Below, piece by piece: positions 15,301-24,193 of a DNA stretch of 64,000 nt; within the stretch, counting starts at the first letter, position 1; the number at the start of each line of letters is the position of its first letter. The translations under genes were made by a program, and so were the position numbers. The stretch spans positions 6,892,001-6,956,000 of the forward strand of contig NC_059551.1 in the NCBI RefSeq assembly GCF_905220415.1. The letters run 5' to 3'. The DNA is from Colias croceus. Its lineage: Eukaryota; Arthropoda; Insecta; Lepidoptera; Pieridae. The notes under the pieces are model-generated. The model did not search any database and had not been told where the DNA came from. It saw only the letters and a program-made list of their open reading frames with translations.

Positions 15301-18300
15301 TTCAAAAGCTGTCCCAATAGTTTAGTTGATTATGTGATTCTTTGTTCTCAAGATCTGTTCAAGAATTGTTCAAACAATACAATGTCGCTTCTTGAAGAAG
15401 TAGACTTCTTCTTCTTGAATAAATAAAAGTTTGAATTAAATTCTAGCGAACTATCAATCGATATACATGACGATTTCAAAGCGCTCCCAATAGGCGCCAT
15501 TTGAATAAGTAATTATTTGATCTTGAGTATAGCTACGAATTAGCGAATTAGAATTAGTTTTTAAGAATCGTCATATTAGGCTTATCGATAAGCTGAAATG
15601 AAATGAAATGATTAATTATTCGATCTTGACTACCTAATTACTCGAGATAAAAGGCTCCCAATACTCAAAAGGGCTTTAGTCAAGTCAAACAATGGTGTAA
15701 CCATATTTATGGTAAGATTGGTAAACGACTTGCTCGCTCTGCTACCGGAGTTTTTCAATTCTGAAGCATGAAATGAAAATTGTATTCTATTTTCTTATTT
15801 AAAATTAAACGTGGGACTTTGGGGTTACTTCTTTTTGAATTAAGTTGTAAGTCTCGTTCCGTATACCGGCGAACTAAACCCGGGCCCGATAGGTGTGGAT
15901 GTGCGGGGGCACGCTCGAGATCGCGCCGTGCTCGCACGTGGGCCACGTGTTCCGCAAGACCACGCCCTACTCGTTCCCGGGGGGCACGGGCCGCGTTGTC
16001 AACCACAACAACGCGCGCCTCGCCGAAGTGTGGCTTGACGACTGGAAACATTTCTACTACAATATTAACCCAGGTTAATTCATGTGGTGTATGGTGGCGC
16101 GTGTCGCGGGTTTTGTATTATGTTAAGAGTTGTTCTGGTAGTGATACCCTGTAAAGTGGTTGAGGGTGACTTACCTTATTTTGCCGAGTATTGCTGGATT
16201 CTGGCAAACTGGTAAAAATTGGTCGTATTTAGTATGGCTGGATTATCGCAAACTTTCCCGTAAATGCAATAAGGGTAACAAGTGAAAACCTATTCTTTAC
16301 CACAACTTAAAGAACTTTCAACTTCGCAAAATCGCGTTTTACAGTCAGTCCTAACTTCTTAACTAAGGAACCACATCTTTACTATCCAAGAAGTCTGATC
16401 AAGAATGTTCTCCATCCTCCTTTACACTTAAGTTTAACTTTTATAAATTGGTTTGATTCTCAGTTCGATAAATTCCATTTTAATTAATTTTTCAGTCTTT
16501 TATTTTAAAGCGTTGCTATGTCTTCATTTCATAAAGATTTATTTCTTTATTCCCAGGTTGCCTCTTTTAGATTTTTTAGACGTCTCTTATTTTTCTTCTC
16601 TAAATGTTTTCTGTAATGTTATCCCGCATCGCGTTAATAAGTATCATAATATTGTGTTGTTTTATAGTAATATCAGTTTCATTAATATTAATTTCAATTT
16701 ATAACTCGCCACACGCGTCATGGACAATGCACGCATTCTTAATTGTTGATAACAGACTATTTACCCATAGATGATATAAATAACAATTTTTGGAAGCAAA
16801 TTTGAATTTTAAGTGCATTTTTAATAATTTATTTAATTAAAAACAACGATTAAGAATGTTCATCATAAATGGTGTTGGGTATTATCATTATGCATTTATC
16901 TATTTTGAAGTATTTTGTGTTTTATTATTATCTGTAACGTATTATATGCTTTATGATTATTTATAAACTAATTGCATGCATGGATTTCGTTCATTTTGTT
17001 TACTAATATAACAACCTTTAACTTTAAATTATTTTCGAAACGCTTTTTATGTTTCTTTCTGCGTGACTAGAATAACAGTTGTCATCGTTCTTTTGTTTTT
17101 TTTCCTGATAATGTGAGGAAAAAAATCATTTCCAAGAAAAATTGTTCTTCTAGTTACGTAAACCATATTAGATTTTCTGTGTCTCTTAAACTGGTTTCTA
17201 ATAAATTTATTATTTAGGTGCATTGAACGTGCCAGTTGGTGACGTCACAGAACGTAAGGCACTAAGAGATCGTCTTAAGTGCAAGAGCTTCAGGTGGTAC
17301 TTGGAAAATATATACCCGGAGAGTCAGATGCCACTAGACTATTACTATCTGGGAGAGGTGAGTACGAAACAAAAAAAAATACAGTTAAAGGAATAAGTAC
17401 GATTTTTTAACCTTGAAAATTTTCAACTAATTTGATACCACTTGACTAGGCAGTTGACTTAATTAGGTCATGATTATTTTTAACAGGGAAAGAATAATCA
17501 AGCATTGTAGTGCTTAATTAGGTCTTGATTTTTTTAATAGTGATAAAAAATGAAACATTGTAGTGGATTATTATTTATTACTATTCGTTTCGTAGGACGC
17601 GGCTTTCGATTCATAGGCAACAATATGTGCTACGATCTTTCGATTGATAATATTATATCGTGTCTTGTTACTTTCTCCAAAATGGCACCTCAAATGATTT
17701 TACAATATCCCATAAAAGTCGTGCGTCCTTTGTGAGAAAGTTACACCTACGTCGGTACTTCACTGTAGAGCACTTAAAATTGTGCCCAAAATTCAGAAAG
17801 TGCTAAATAAAGTGACGAATGCCCAATAATTTTATGTCCAAATACTCGAGTTTGTTGAATTTTCTGTCGTACGTGTGAATAGACTTGATTGTATCAGTAT
17901 TTGTAGAAAAAGGTAGTATGCAACACATAGAAGTCTTAGCAGCGTCTCAAAAAAAACATACAATTGATATAAACAAAGCCTAGGATTAAATGATTTCAAA
18001 TTGTTTTGAACAACGTTGTTGTACAACATTTGTAGGTTAAAAACAAGTGCATAGTAAAACAAAAACTAAGAGCATATGCGGGTATTATGTGTAAGACAAT
18101 AGCTAGCTCCATCAATTATTAGAAGCGCCTCAATCTAAATGATAGCGCTTCGCTAAATTTGAAATCCATCCAATACGATACGAGCTTTTGTTACCAATCG
18201 ATCAACTTTCACATGAACCCTGACCTCTATTTTCGTGATTTTTTTACTTGTTTTCGCACTAAGATCAAAGGTTATCACTATCATTTGAATTACAAATACA

Positions 18301-21300
18301 TTACTGTCATCAATCTTGATTATTTTGAGAGACAAATCATATTTGTGTTTAGTGAAACTCGAAATTCATATAGTAAGTTGTGACACATATCTCAAGGTGA
18401 AGTAGACAATGGTTCGTTTCGGTGGTATGGGTATGTGCCGATTTGCATTTAAAAATACGCTGTCTATTCAATTGCGAAATAGTGATGTGCTTCTGAGACA
18501 ATGGCAACGTTTTTCAAAGCGTTCGATTTTACGGGTATTAAGTTAAATTTATCTTATGTATATAATAATTGATGATGCCAGTTAACACGTTTAGATTTTT
18601 ACATTTAGCCTACTTGGGCATTTTATTTCCTACTCATATGAACATCGACAAAAACATATAAATACCGTAGGTAACTGAAAACATATTCGCTGGCTTTCTT
18701 ATAAAATTTAAATAAATATTAGTTTTTTTTCATAAAGATGAAAATCCCTATTGCTTTCGCACTTTTGTCAATGTTACTCGAGACAACGTGCAACCTGCGC
18801 ATGAAGCATCATGCGCTAAATTGAAATACCACATGGTCAGTACACTGACCGCACTTGATTAAGAGTTCTTACAGACGAACGGCAAGTTGTGAACGGCAGA
18901 GGCTACTTCAGCCGTCGACAGGCAAAAACGAATGCCGTCAAACGTCAAACGCTTGCAATTTGCCGTCAACGCTAACTGCAAGCGTCGCCAGCTGTCGACG
19001 GCAGCCGTCGACGTATTGACTGCTGCCGTCGACGTGTCGACGACTGCCGTCATTGTCGACGACTGCCGTCGACCTGTGGCGACGGCTGAAGTAGCCTCTG
19101 CCGTTCACAACTTGCCGTTCGTCTGTTAGAAGTTAGAACTCTTACTTGTTTATTTTATATCAATTTGTGATACTCTACTAGGATACAAAAAATATTCTTT
19201 ATTAAATGATTTTTTTGTTAACGCACAAATACCCAGATCGAAGATAAGATTGCGAGCGGTACATTAGTAATAGTTGTATCAATCAGTGTTCGATAATTAA
19301 GATTAGATATGAAAACATTATCAACACACATTTAGCGTAGATAATGAGAAATCACGACGCTATGACACTTAATATATTACAGCATTTAGATATCCTTTCC
19401 AGGTAAATAGTTATGTAAAAATAATGTGTTTTTGTTGTACGTCAATGGGTTCATTGGAATGAAGATATCTTTATTTAATATTTATCTCTGTCATATCCGG
19501 AATCTGGGACTTTTTTACATATTTACTTATTTTCACTCATACAGGTATTGTCTATGACTTAAAAAAATCGTATGATATATTGTGACCTCTCTAACCTACA
19601 TTAAGGACCGATTTTTTAATCCATGGTTAAAACTTATCCACCCAATAAAGTATTACACGATAATATTAAAATGTCACCCGTAAACTGACAAAGACGGGCA
19701 AAGAATACATTTTTGAAATGGTAGTTTAATACGTTATTCGACGAACAAGTATTAACCAAGGATTGAAAAATCAGCCCTAAGAGTATATTTTAAGGGCTAT
19801 GAATCTACCAACGTAGTCTTTACAATGAACGATATACATAATTAAGTATAACATAAAAAATCTGGAGCAGTCAGAAAACATTACATAAGAAAAGCAAATA
19901 GTATAAATTAAAGTAAATTTACATTAAACTAGATTTATAAATATATAAAGAATAGAAAAAACTAAAAATTAAACTAGATTTCCGCCCGCGGCTTCACCCG
20001 CGTTTTCAAAGGAAAACCCGCATAGTTCCCGTTCCCGTGGGATTTCCGGGATAAAACCTATCTTATGTGTTAATCCAAGTTACCCTCTATAATATATGTG
20101 TATATGTGTGATAAATTGCATTGTAATCGGTTTAGTAGTATTTGCGTGACAGAGTAACAAATACACACCCACATCCTCAGAAACTTTCGCATTTATAATA
20201 TTAGTAGGATGTTGACCTAATTTACCGTGGTGTTATTATTGTTATATAGCGTTACTTAAGTAGACTTAGGATAGTTTAGATAGTCATTTAAAAGGAATAA
20301 TCTGTGCGCAAATAAAAAAATATATTCTATAAATAATTTTTGTATTTTGGAAATATTTTCATTGAATTATTGTTTTCACAATAAGATTTGTAATAAAGCC
20401 TAGTAGTATCGTAATCGTATTGACTTTTACATTGAGGATAATAAAATCAATATCGATTCAATTACCGCTATCGTTATAACGTGTTAACAAAACAATAAAA
20501 ACTTACTTCATTGAAATTTGCGTAAAATTGACTAGTTATAAATAAAATTATATTGGTACTTTACAGATTCGTAATGCTGAGACGTCAAACTGTTTGGATA
20601 CATTGGGAGGAAAGGCTGGACAACCTTTGGGTATGGGATACTGCCATGGAATGGGTGGGAATCAGGTGAGATTATATTTCCAGTAGTATTCGATATCAAA
20701 GCTATATCTATACATTTAATTCAATAAAACTTATGTGTTATGGTATTTATCAGTAGCTCAAACATATAACTATAGATTAGAGTTTATACGTCTTGTTTTT
20801 TTTGGTCCTTCGGACTGGATTTGTACATTGATCCACAGTTAATATTTATTCACATATACAGTGTAAACTCTATATAACGTCACTCGATTTAACGACAAAC
20901 TCTCTAAAGCGTCAAAATCAATTGCCTTTGGTTGGTTTAGCTTATCTACCATACAATGATACACTCTACATAGCATCACACTCACTCTCAATAACGACAA
21001 CAATTAAGTAATAAACTCGACGTCATTCATACCGAACTTTCTAAGAAATTCGTTCTTTTGTTTACAAATTGGGATTGCTTGCACGTGTAGACTGTTTTTG
21101 ACCGATACGTTATCATATTCTTAGTTGCTCACAAACTTTCAAACTGTAAACATGGCTAGTAAAAGAAAATCATTGTCTATTGACGACTACTGACGACAGA
21201 CTATACACAATAGCGTTCAAGTAACATTCTTTTTTATGTACATAACTACTAACACTAGTCTGAAATAAATTTTCTCTTTTTCTAATTCTGATTTTTCTTC

Positions 21301-23212
21301 TCTCCATTTAACGACAACTCTATATAACGCCATAAAATGCACAGTCCCTTCGGTGTCGTTATATAGAGTTTACACTGTATATACATTTTCCTGCGTTACA
21401 GTAAATTTGTCTATTTATCCATCCAGCTGAACTTTTTATTCATATGCAATTTATTTTGCATTATAATCATGTATGGTCCTTCGAGCCGGATTCATTTATA
21501 CGGTCACAATTATTAATTATATTTTTTTCGTGTTCACAGGTATTTGCATACACGAAACGCAAGCAGATAATGTCGGACGACAATTGCTTGGACGCAGCGC
21601 ACCCGCGTGGTCCAATTAAATTGATTCGATGCCATGGGATGCGTGGAAACCAAGAATGGACGTATGATACCAAGGTTTGTTATAAAATAATTGTTATATC
21701 TATGTATTACAGATATTGTTAATTTTAAAGTAACTTTTGTACTTTTTATGTTACAAAATAATACAATTTTATTTGTAAATTTAAAAGAAAATCTGCCATA
21801 CTAATTAGAATTTTACTCCCAAGTTTGAGTGTCAAAGCATTTTGCACTGTGTCGATCGGTGTCGCGGCAGCTTGAGATATGGCTGGCGCGGCGTAACGCG
21901 TGACAAAAATCTCATAATAAAGAATAATATGGTTTTTTCTTTGCTTTCACATTTTAAAATACAGTTAATAGTTGGGGAGGCGATGTAGCTAAATGGCGTA
22001 ATTCGACGGCGCCGTCGAGACTTATCAAAATCGAAAGATAAAATAATTTCGAAAAGAAAAGCTTGTATGGTAAAAAGTAAAAACCATTTAAGCGGTGGGT
22101 TTGGCGTGTACGGTTTAAAAAAAAAATTACTCGCGCGGCAAAAAGGAAACTCCCCTTAAAAAAAAACTGACGATTTCGGCAAGACTAAATTAACGATGAA
22201 TTTTTTAAAATGCAAAAAAAAAGTCTTTTTGAAATACTCGAGTGCGTCAGATTTTCATGGGGGAGGTTTATCTCGGTATCCTGAAAGCATATTTTCTTAA
22301 TCTGACAAAAATGGTGGGTTCTCCTAATCTGACCGAAAATGGTTTTTGGGTTTCTGTTTTTTAATCATAATTCATATCATTTTTTTAACACCCTCAGTTT
22401 TAACCCCGGGAGTTTGAGTTTTTATGATGCTTCAAGTCAAAAAGTTTTAACTTTGGACAAAAATGAAAAGAGACCTTTTTTGTGTAAAATAAAATTACCT
22501 TCTTTGTTTATTTAAACTTTTTTTTTTGTAAAATGTATCGTTCGCGACTTATATACTGCAACACGTTTTTCGGAAGACGAAATGGCTCCCCAGACTTCCA
22601 GTCATGTGGAAACCGGCAGATTTTGTATTTTTAGTAAGTTTTACATTATATTCTTCAAAATGAATAATAAAAAAATCGCGCTCGAGAATGTCGGATTAAC
22701 GTTTATCTCGCCTATAACTCGGCGGCGTCAAGGATTTATCGTCAGATTAGTTAAATTTAGTCTTAAAACACTAAAATCAACCCCCAATATCTTAATCTGA
22801 CGCGCTCGAGTTTTTTTACTAATCTGATCGTCTATCTAAGGTGCGCGTCACTACATGCAGAGCTAAATAGTTTACAAGGTTGTTATATTATATTATCTCT
22901 CATATCTTAAACTGCGACGCTTGAGTATGGCCGAAAATTCTCCTATTCGCCTCCCTAACTATAATACTATAGAACTTTTCCAAAAACATGCAGTATTTGT
23001 TTTGTAATAAGGATATCTGATTTTAAAAATATTTTTTTTAACAGACGCGCACAATAAAGCACACGAACTCCGGCATGTGCCTGGACAAGCCGGAGTCGTC
23101 GGACGTGTGGAAGCCGGTGCTACGTGCGTGCAACCGGTCCCGTGGGCAGCAGTGGCTCATGCAGCTCGACTTCAAGTGGCAGGCGCGCCGCCAGCCCGCG
23201 CCCGCCAGCTAG
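139..23212 (+). CDS. Pgant5: Polypeptide N-acetylgalactosaminyltransferase, Pgant5/GALNT1-like (5' partial, 8 exon positions, one duplicated)
   Basis: A Golgi type II membrane enzyme of this family moves GalNAc from UDP-GalNAc to Ser/Thr and starts mucin-type O-glycans. Coding exons are 139-303, 5357-5510, 9496-9673, then either 10385-10565 or 15893-16073, then 17218-17357, 20567-20665, 21540-21674 and 23045-23212. Using one of the two alternative exons gives an open frame of 406 residues ending at TAG 23210-23212. Visible in order: the metal-binding DxH motif (DAHCEC), EGWLEPLLARI, the WGGENLEMSFR Gal/GalNAc-T motif, the third metal-ligand His in CSHVGHVFR, the PYSFPGG flexible loop, and a ricin-type lectin domain with three CLD repeats, two ending in QxW (QEW, QQW). 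The N-terminal anchor, stem and first catalytic part lie left of the window. I chose Pgant5 because the lectin and C-terminal text (FAYTKR, QQWLM, FKWQ) recalls that Drosophila gene; Pgant9 is the main alternative name. Membership of the family is certain, the orthologue name less so. Confidence 0.93.
326..446. repeat. Short inverted-repeat element next to the exon A donor
   Basis: GAAGTGAAACTT at 326-337 pairs with AAGTTTCACTTC at 435-446. The same AAGAAGTTTCACTTC core and CACACAC-type flank recur at 30170-30570 and, more weakly, near 24945-24985, so it is a dispersed family. Confidence 0.6.
718..790 (+). repeat. Dispersed repeat fragment (GCGCTAAATTGAAATACCAC family)
   Basis: The core GGCGCTAAATTGAAATACCACAT, followed by ACTGACCGCA, recurs at about 18805-18857 in the same order. 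Two copies with unrelated flanks indicate an interspersed repeat. Its class is unknown. Confidence 0.6.
1811..1967 (+). repeat. Dispersed 155-bp repeat, copy 1
   Basis: The blocks GGGCCTTGAGCGCGGGGACC, AAATTCCGTAACGAAATAA, CTCCCCACTCCGACGGG and GCATGCTTTACCGCGGCAG recur in reverse orientation at 50300-50456. It is GC-rich against an AT-rich intron and has no obvious coding frame. Confidence 0.8.
2662..2713. repeat. Perfect 24-bp hairpin with a 4-nt loop
   Basis: Bases 2662-2685 (ATCCAAGTAATACATTC...) are exactly the reverse complement of 2690-2713, separated by ATAA. It stands between Helitron-like fragments in a Pgant intron. Confidence 0.9.
2890..3065 (+). mobile_element. Non-autonomous Helitron-like element
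   Basis: It starts TCTATACTTCTATTATAAAG, contains the CTACTGGACCGATTTTGATG block and ends GCGAAGCCGGGGCGGACCG-CTAG|T. A TC start, a GC-rich 3' hairpin and a CTAG end, with no target duplication, fit Helitrons. An older tail, GCAAAGCCGGGGTGACTAG-CTAG, ends directly before it at 2889. Confidence 0.7.
3790..4035 (-). mobile_element. Degraded Helitron-like element
   Basis: In reverse it ends in GAAGCCGAGGGCGGATAG-CTAG. The TTGGCTCAG and TTCATCAAAATT blocks mirror the family. Its 5' limit is uncertain. Confidence 0.6.
4279..4517 (-). mobile_element. Non-autonomous Helitron-like element
   Basis: In reverse it starts TCCATACTAATAATATAAATG, has a (CTGT)n tract and ends GCGGGCGAAGCTCCGGGTGG-AAAGCTAG. 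This is a nearly full copy of the family also found at 48767, 54254 and 19974. Confidence 0.75.
4556..4620 (+). mobile_element. 5' fragment of a Helitron-like element
   Basis: TCTATACTAATATTATAAAG matches the 5' end of the family. The 3' hairpin and CTAG end were not found, so this is a fragment with an approximate end. Confidence 0.5.
5357..5510 (+). CDS. Pgant5: Pgant exon B: EGWLEPLLARI segment
   Basis: The acceptor is TTTGTCAACAG and the donor is TG|GTAAGT. The split Glu codon (G|AG) closes the frame with exon A. It reads EGWLEPLLARI, then VVCPIIDVISD and a WGGFNWKLNFRW segment, which are hallmark blocks of the GALNT1/Pgant5 subgroup. The length is 154 nt and it ends after the second base of a Trp codon. 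Confidence 0.95.
5511..9495. other. Pgant intron, no recognised feature
   Basis: About 4 kb of AT-rich intron. Open frames here (6238-6471, 7362-7622) show no family motif or codon bias. I see no exon or clear repeat. Confidence 0.6.
9496..9673 (+). CDS. Pgant5: Pgant exon C: Gal/GalNAc-T motif
   Basis: The acceptor is TTGAATGCAG and the donor is CGG|GTATTG, a weak donor. It reads YRVPEREMARR, DRTAPLRTPTMAGGLFAID, then GSYDEGMDIWGGENLEMSFR. WGGENLEMSFR is the conserved Gal/GalNAc-transferase motif. The 178-nt exon ends in phase 0, which is the phase both following alternative exons need. Confidence 0.95.
10025..10384 (+). repeat. Tandem array (about 45-bp units) running into the exon D1 acceptor
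   Basis: About eight degenerate units of the form TATAAGTGACAATATTGGGG-CAAAAATATGACAGTACC lie head to tail. The last unit, GTGACAATATCGGGGGTAAAG, is itself the acceptor of exon D1. Some units (GGGGCAAAAAATATGGCAGTACC) resemble the exon junction GGGGGTAAAG|GTGTGGCAGTGCGG, as if the array came from duplication of the junction. Confidence 0.85.
10385..10565 (+). CDS. Pgant5: Pgant exon D1: alternative catalytic-loop exon, version 1
   Basis: The length is 181 nt, entering in phase 0 and leaving after one base (CCA G|GTTCGA). It reads VWQCGGRLEIIPCSHVGHVFR, then DKSPYSFPGG, IVLHNAARVAEVW and EFYYAMNPG. It carries the metal-ligand His (GHVFR), the flexible loop over the active site and the start of the linker to the lectin domain. 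The acceptor, GGGGGTAAAG, has no pyrimidine tract and is the last unit of a tandem array. The donor is also weak. D2 occupies the same place in the protein. Confidence 0.92.
10622..11035 (+). repeat. Second tandem repeat, just 3' of exon D1
   Basis: Three imperfect long units carry the shared blocks GTAGGATTTTTGGAG, TAAAGATTAGGTCGGTAATAGGGATCAAA-ATGG and GGGCAGGGTGGATTATT. They are spaced roughly 130-180 bp apart with insertions. Exon D1 is therefore bracketed by two unrelated arrays. Confidence 0.8.
12512..12763. mobile_element. MITE with TTA target duplication
   Basis: The terminal inverted repeats are AGGTGGGTCCACAC and GTGTAGACCCACCT, flanked on both sides by TTA (12509-12511 and 12764-12766). 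There is no coding capacity. A TTA duplication suggests the PIF/Harbinger group. Confidence 0.75.
13641..13921. mobile_element. 281-bp element with perfect 29-bp inverted termini and an internal 59-bp tandem repeat
   Basis: Bases 13641-13669 (GCCCCCCTAGCCAAGTGG...) are the exact reverse complement of 13893-13921. Inside, a 59-bp unit containing TACAGCTTACGTCAATCTC and TTGAACGCTACGC repeats three times, and the left end of the array forms a second inverted repeat around TACCACGTA. No target duplication is obvious. Confidence 0.85.
14152..14328 (+). mobile_element. Helitron-like element
   Basis: It begins TCTTAATATATATAAATCTC, has CACTTAACCGATTATAATAA and ends GCGGGCGAAGCCGCGGGCGG-TAAG-CTAG. 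The perfect GC-rich terminal hairpin is typical of lepidopteran Helitrons. Confidence 0.7.
15893..16073 (+). CDS. Pgant5: Pgant exon D2: alternative catalytic-loop exon, version 2
   Basis: Also 181 nt with the same phases as D1 (in phase 0, out after CCA G|GTTAAT). It reads VWMCGGTLEIAPCSHVGHVFR, then KTTPYSFPGGTGRVV, NHNNARLAEVW and HFYYNINPG. By my count it matches D1 at 41 of 60 residues, including the His ligand and PYSFPGG. It differs mainly in the loop (DKS versus KTT), in the 32-40 block and near the end (GE versus KH), and is more basic. The TGxxxNxNN pattern resembles vertebrate GALNT1/13. There is no in-frame stop, so it does not look like a dead copy. Confidence 0.9.
17218..17357 (+). 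CDS. Pgant5: Pgant exon E: linker and start of lectin domain
   Basis: The acceptor is TTATTATTTAG and the donor is GAG|GTGAGT. The first two bases complete the Gly codon left by D1 or D2. It reads GALNVPVGDVTERKALRDRL, then CKSFRWYLENIYPES and DYYYLGE. This is the linker between the catalytic and lectin domains in the Pgant5/GALNT1 group. The length is 140 nt and it ends in phase 0. Confidence 0.95.
18872..19125. mobile_element. 254-bp MITE with 46-bp inverted termini and GTCGAC-rich core
   Basis: The left terminus CAGACGAACGGCAAGTTG... (46 bp) is the exact reverse complement of the right terminus, and both are flanked by TTA. The centre is packed with CTGCCGTCGACG-type units. The TTA duplication fits PIF/Harbinger. 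Open frames on both strands here are by-products of the repeat. Confidence 0.85.
19601..19780. mobile_element. Short MITE
   Basis: The left end GGACCGATTTTTTAATCC-ATGGTTAA mirrors the right end TTAACCAAGGATTGAAAAATC-AGCCC with few mismatches. It is about 180 bp and non-coding. Family not assigned. Confidence 0.6.
19974..20209 (-). mobile_element. Helitron-like element
   Basis: In reverse it starts TCCTACTAATATTATAAATG and ends GCGGGTGAAGCCGCGGGCGG-AAATCTAG. It also carries the CCCGTTCCCGTGGGATTTCC block shared with 4279-4517. Confidence 0.75.
20567..20665 (+). CDS. Pgant5: Pgant exon F: lectin alpha repeat
   Basis: The acceptor is TACTTTACAG and the donor is CAG|GTGAGA. It is 99 nt with phase 0 on both sides. 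It reads IRNAETSNCLDTLGG and ends MGYCHGMGGNQ. CLD starts the alpha repeat of the ricin-type lectin domain, which binds existing GalNAc on acceptor peptides. Confidence 0.95.
20859..21377 (+). mobile_element. Tigger/pogo-like element, non-autonomous, with a transposase N-terminal remnant
   Basis: The termini CAGTGTAAACTCTATATAAC and its reverse complement are flanked by TA on both sides, as in the Tc1/mariner-pogo group. At 21152 an ATG opens MASKRKSLSIDD before a stop, which resembles the start of a CENP-B/Tigger transposase. The rest of the transposase is missing. Confidence 0.75.
21540..21674 (+). CDS. Pgant5: Pgant exon G: lectin beta repeat
   Basis: The acceptor is TTCGTGTTCACAG and the donor is AAG|GTTTGT. 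It is 135 nt with phase 0 on both sides. It reads VFAYTKRKQIMSDDNCLDAA, then IRCHGMRGNQEWTYDTK. The CLD and QEW pair marks the beta repeat of the lectin domain. Confidence 0.95.
21969..22961. mobile_element. TAGTT-terminus DNA transposon, family 1, copy 1
   Basis: The termini TAGTTGGGGAGGCGATGTAG and CTATTCGCCTCCCTAACTA are inverted and flanked by TAA on both sides. The 993-bp interior has GGCGCCGTCGAGA near the left end and several CTCGAG-GCGTCAGAT motifs in opposite orientation at the two halves. It shares long text with 24194-25494. No transposase frame is seen. Confidence 0.8.
23045..23212 (+). CDS. Pgant5: Pgant exon H: lectin gamma repeat and stop
   Basis: The acceptor is TTTTTAACAG; the reading ends at TAG 23210-23212. 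It reads TRTIKHTNSGMCLDKPESSD, then LRACNRSRGQQWLMQLDFKWQ and a short ARRQPAPAS tail. CLD and QQW mark the gamma repeat. The last third is copied repeatedly downstream in an 89-bp tandem array. A good donor (GCG|GTGAGT) follows the stop at 23220, so a 3' UTR intron is possible. Confidence 0.93.
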   Translation, partial: TRTIKHTNSGMCLDKPESSDVWKPVLRACNRSRGQQWLMQLDFKWQARRQPAPAS

Positions 23213-23538
23213 TCGCGCGGTGAGTGCACAGCACAGCACAGTGGCTCATGCAGCTCGACTTCAAGTGGCAGGCGCGCCGCCAGCCCGCGCCCGCCAGCTA
23301 GTCGCGCGGTGAGTGCACAGCACAGCACAGTGGTGAGTGCAGCTCGACTTCAAGTGGCAGGCGCGCCGCCAGCCCGCGCCCGCCAGCTAGTCGCGCGGTG
23401 AGTGCACAGCACAGCACAGTGGTGAGTGCAGCTCGACTTCAAGTGGCAGGCGCGCCGCCAGCCCGCGCCCGCCAGCTAGTCGCGCGGTGAGTGCACAGCA
23501 CAGCACAGTGGTGAGTGCAGCTCGACTTCAAGTGGCAG
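23146..23538 (+). repeat. 89-bp tandem repeat duplicating the last coding segment of Pgant
   Basis: The block GCAGCTCGACTTCAAGTGGC starts at 23161, 23250, 23339, 23428 and 23517, an exact 89-bp spacing. Four full units and one partial are present. Each full unit has the end of the reading frame, the TAG stop and a GTGAGTGCACAGCACAGCA segment that looks like a splice donor. The later units replace CTCAT with GTGAGT. Confidence 0.93.
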
Positions 23539-23815
23539 TGCACAATTACGCAACAAACAACGAAGGCACATACTAAACGTTACTTTGAAAACCTGCTGGT
23601 GATTGCTGCTGGTGAAACGCGATTGATTGGTAGATTTGATGGTAAGAAATGCGGGGATCGCGTCCGTGCGCGAACGCTATTGCTGCGACAGTCGACACTC
23701 GTTTGCCGCACTGTGACGACGTCGTTCGCTTTCCCAAAGTATCTACAGTCGCGCGCTTGTTTGATTTGTACCCGCGTGGATAATAACTGTAAAATAATAA
23801 AATAATAAGTGATAA
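23213..23815 (+). other. Probable Pgant 3' UTR
   Basis: It holds the 89-bp array, then about 260 bp of moderately GC-rich unique sequence, then a possible polyadenylation signal AATAAA at 23796-23801. The transcript end is inferred, not shown. Confidence 0.45.
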
Positions 23816-23828
23816 CTGCGTTAAGAAC

Positions 23829-24066
23829 AACCGACTTCAAACTTACACTTGCAACATATACAAATACAAACATAAATGCTCATAAAATAAAAACTACTGG
23901 GCCTATCCGAATAAAATTTTTATGTGACCAATTCGACACCATCCCGCATCGAACAAAAAAAGAATCACATAAATCGGTTCAGAAACCTCGGAGTAATCGG
24001 TGTACATACATAAAAAAAAAACATACCTGCCGAATTGATAACCTCCTCCTTTTTTTGAAGTCGGTT
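23829..24066. mobile_element. MITE with AACCGACTTCAAA termini, copy 1
   Basis: AACCGACTTCAAA at the left and TTTGAAGTCGGTT at the right. The interior (CTACTGGGCCTATCCGAATA, ATCGGTTCAGAAACCTCGG) matches 43522-43773. A shared upstream GTGATAACTGCGTTA suggests that the true left end lies slightly further out. Confidence 0.8.
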
Positions 24067-24193
24067 AAAAATAACACCGTCCACACTGGCGATCTGTTAG
24101 TTGATAAATAAATATAATAAATTTCTGTATTTTTCACATCAATACCAATACGGCCTCCTCCGTAATTAAGCGCTCACAGTTAAAGTTCTGTCA

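Noticed and set aside
15755..16154. 98- and 124-codon frames over exon D2
   Set aside because: Other-frame shadows of the GC-rich exon D2.
18859..19129. Two Val/Ala/Thr-rich open frames
   Set aside because: By-products of the GTCGAC-rich MITE core at 18872-19125.
23515..23873. Three overlapping frames of 85-97 codons after the 89-bp array
   Set aside because: No independent gene evidence. The plus-strand one is mentioned only as a possible alternative Pgant C-terminus.
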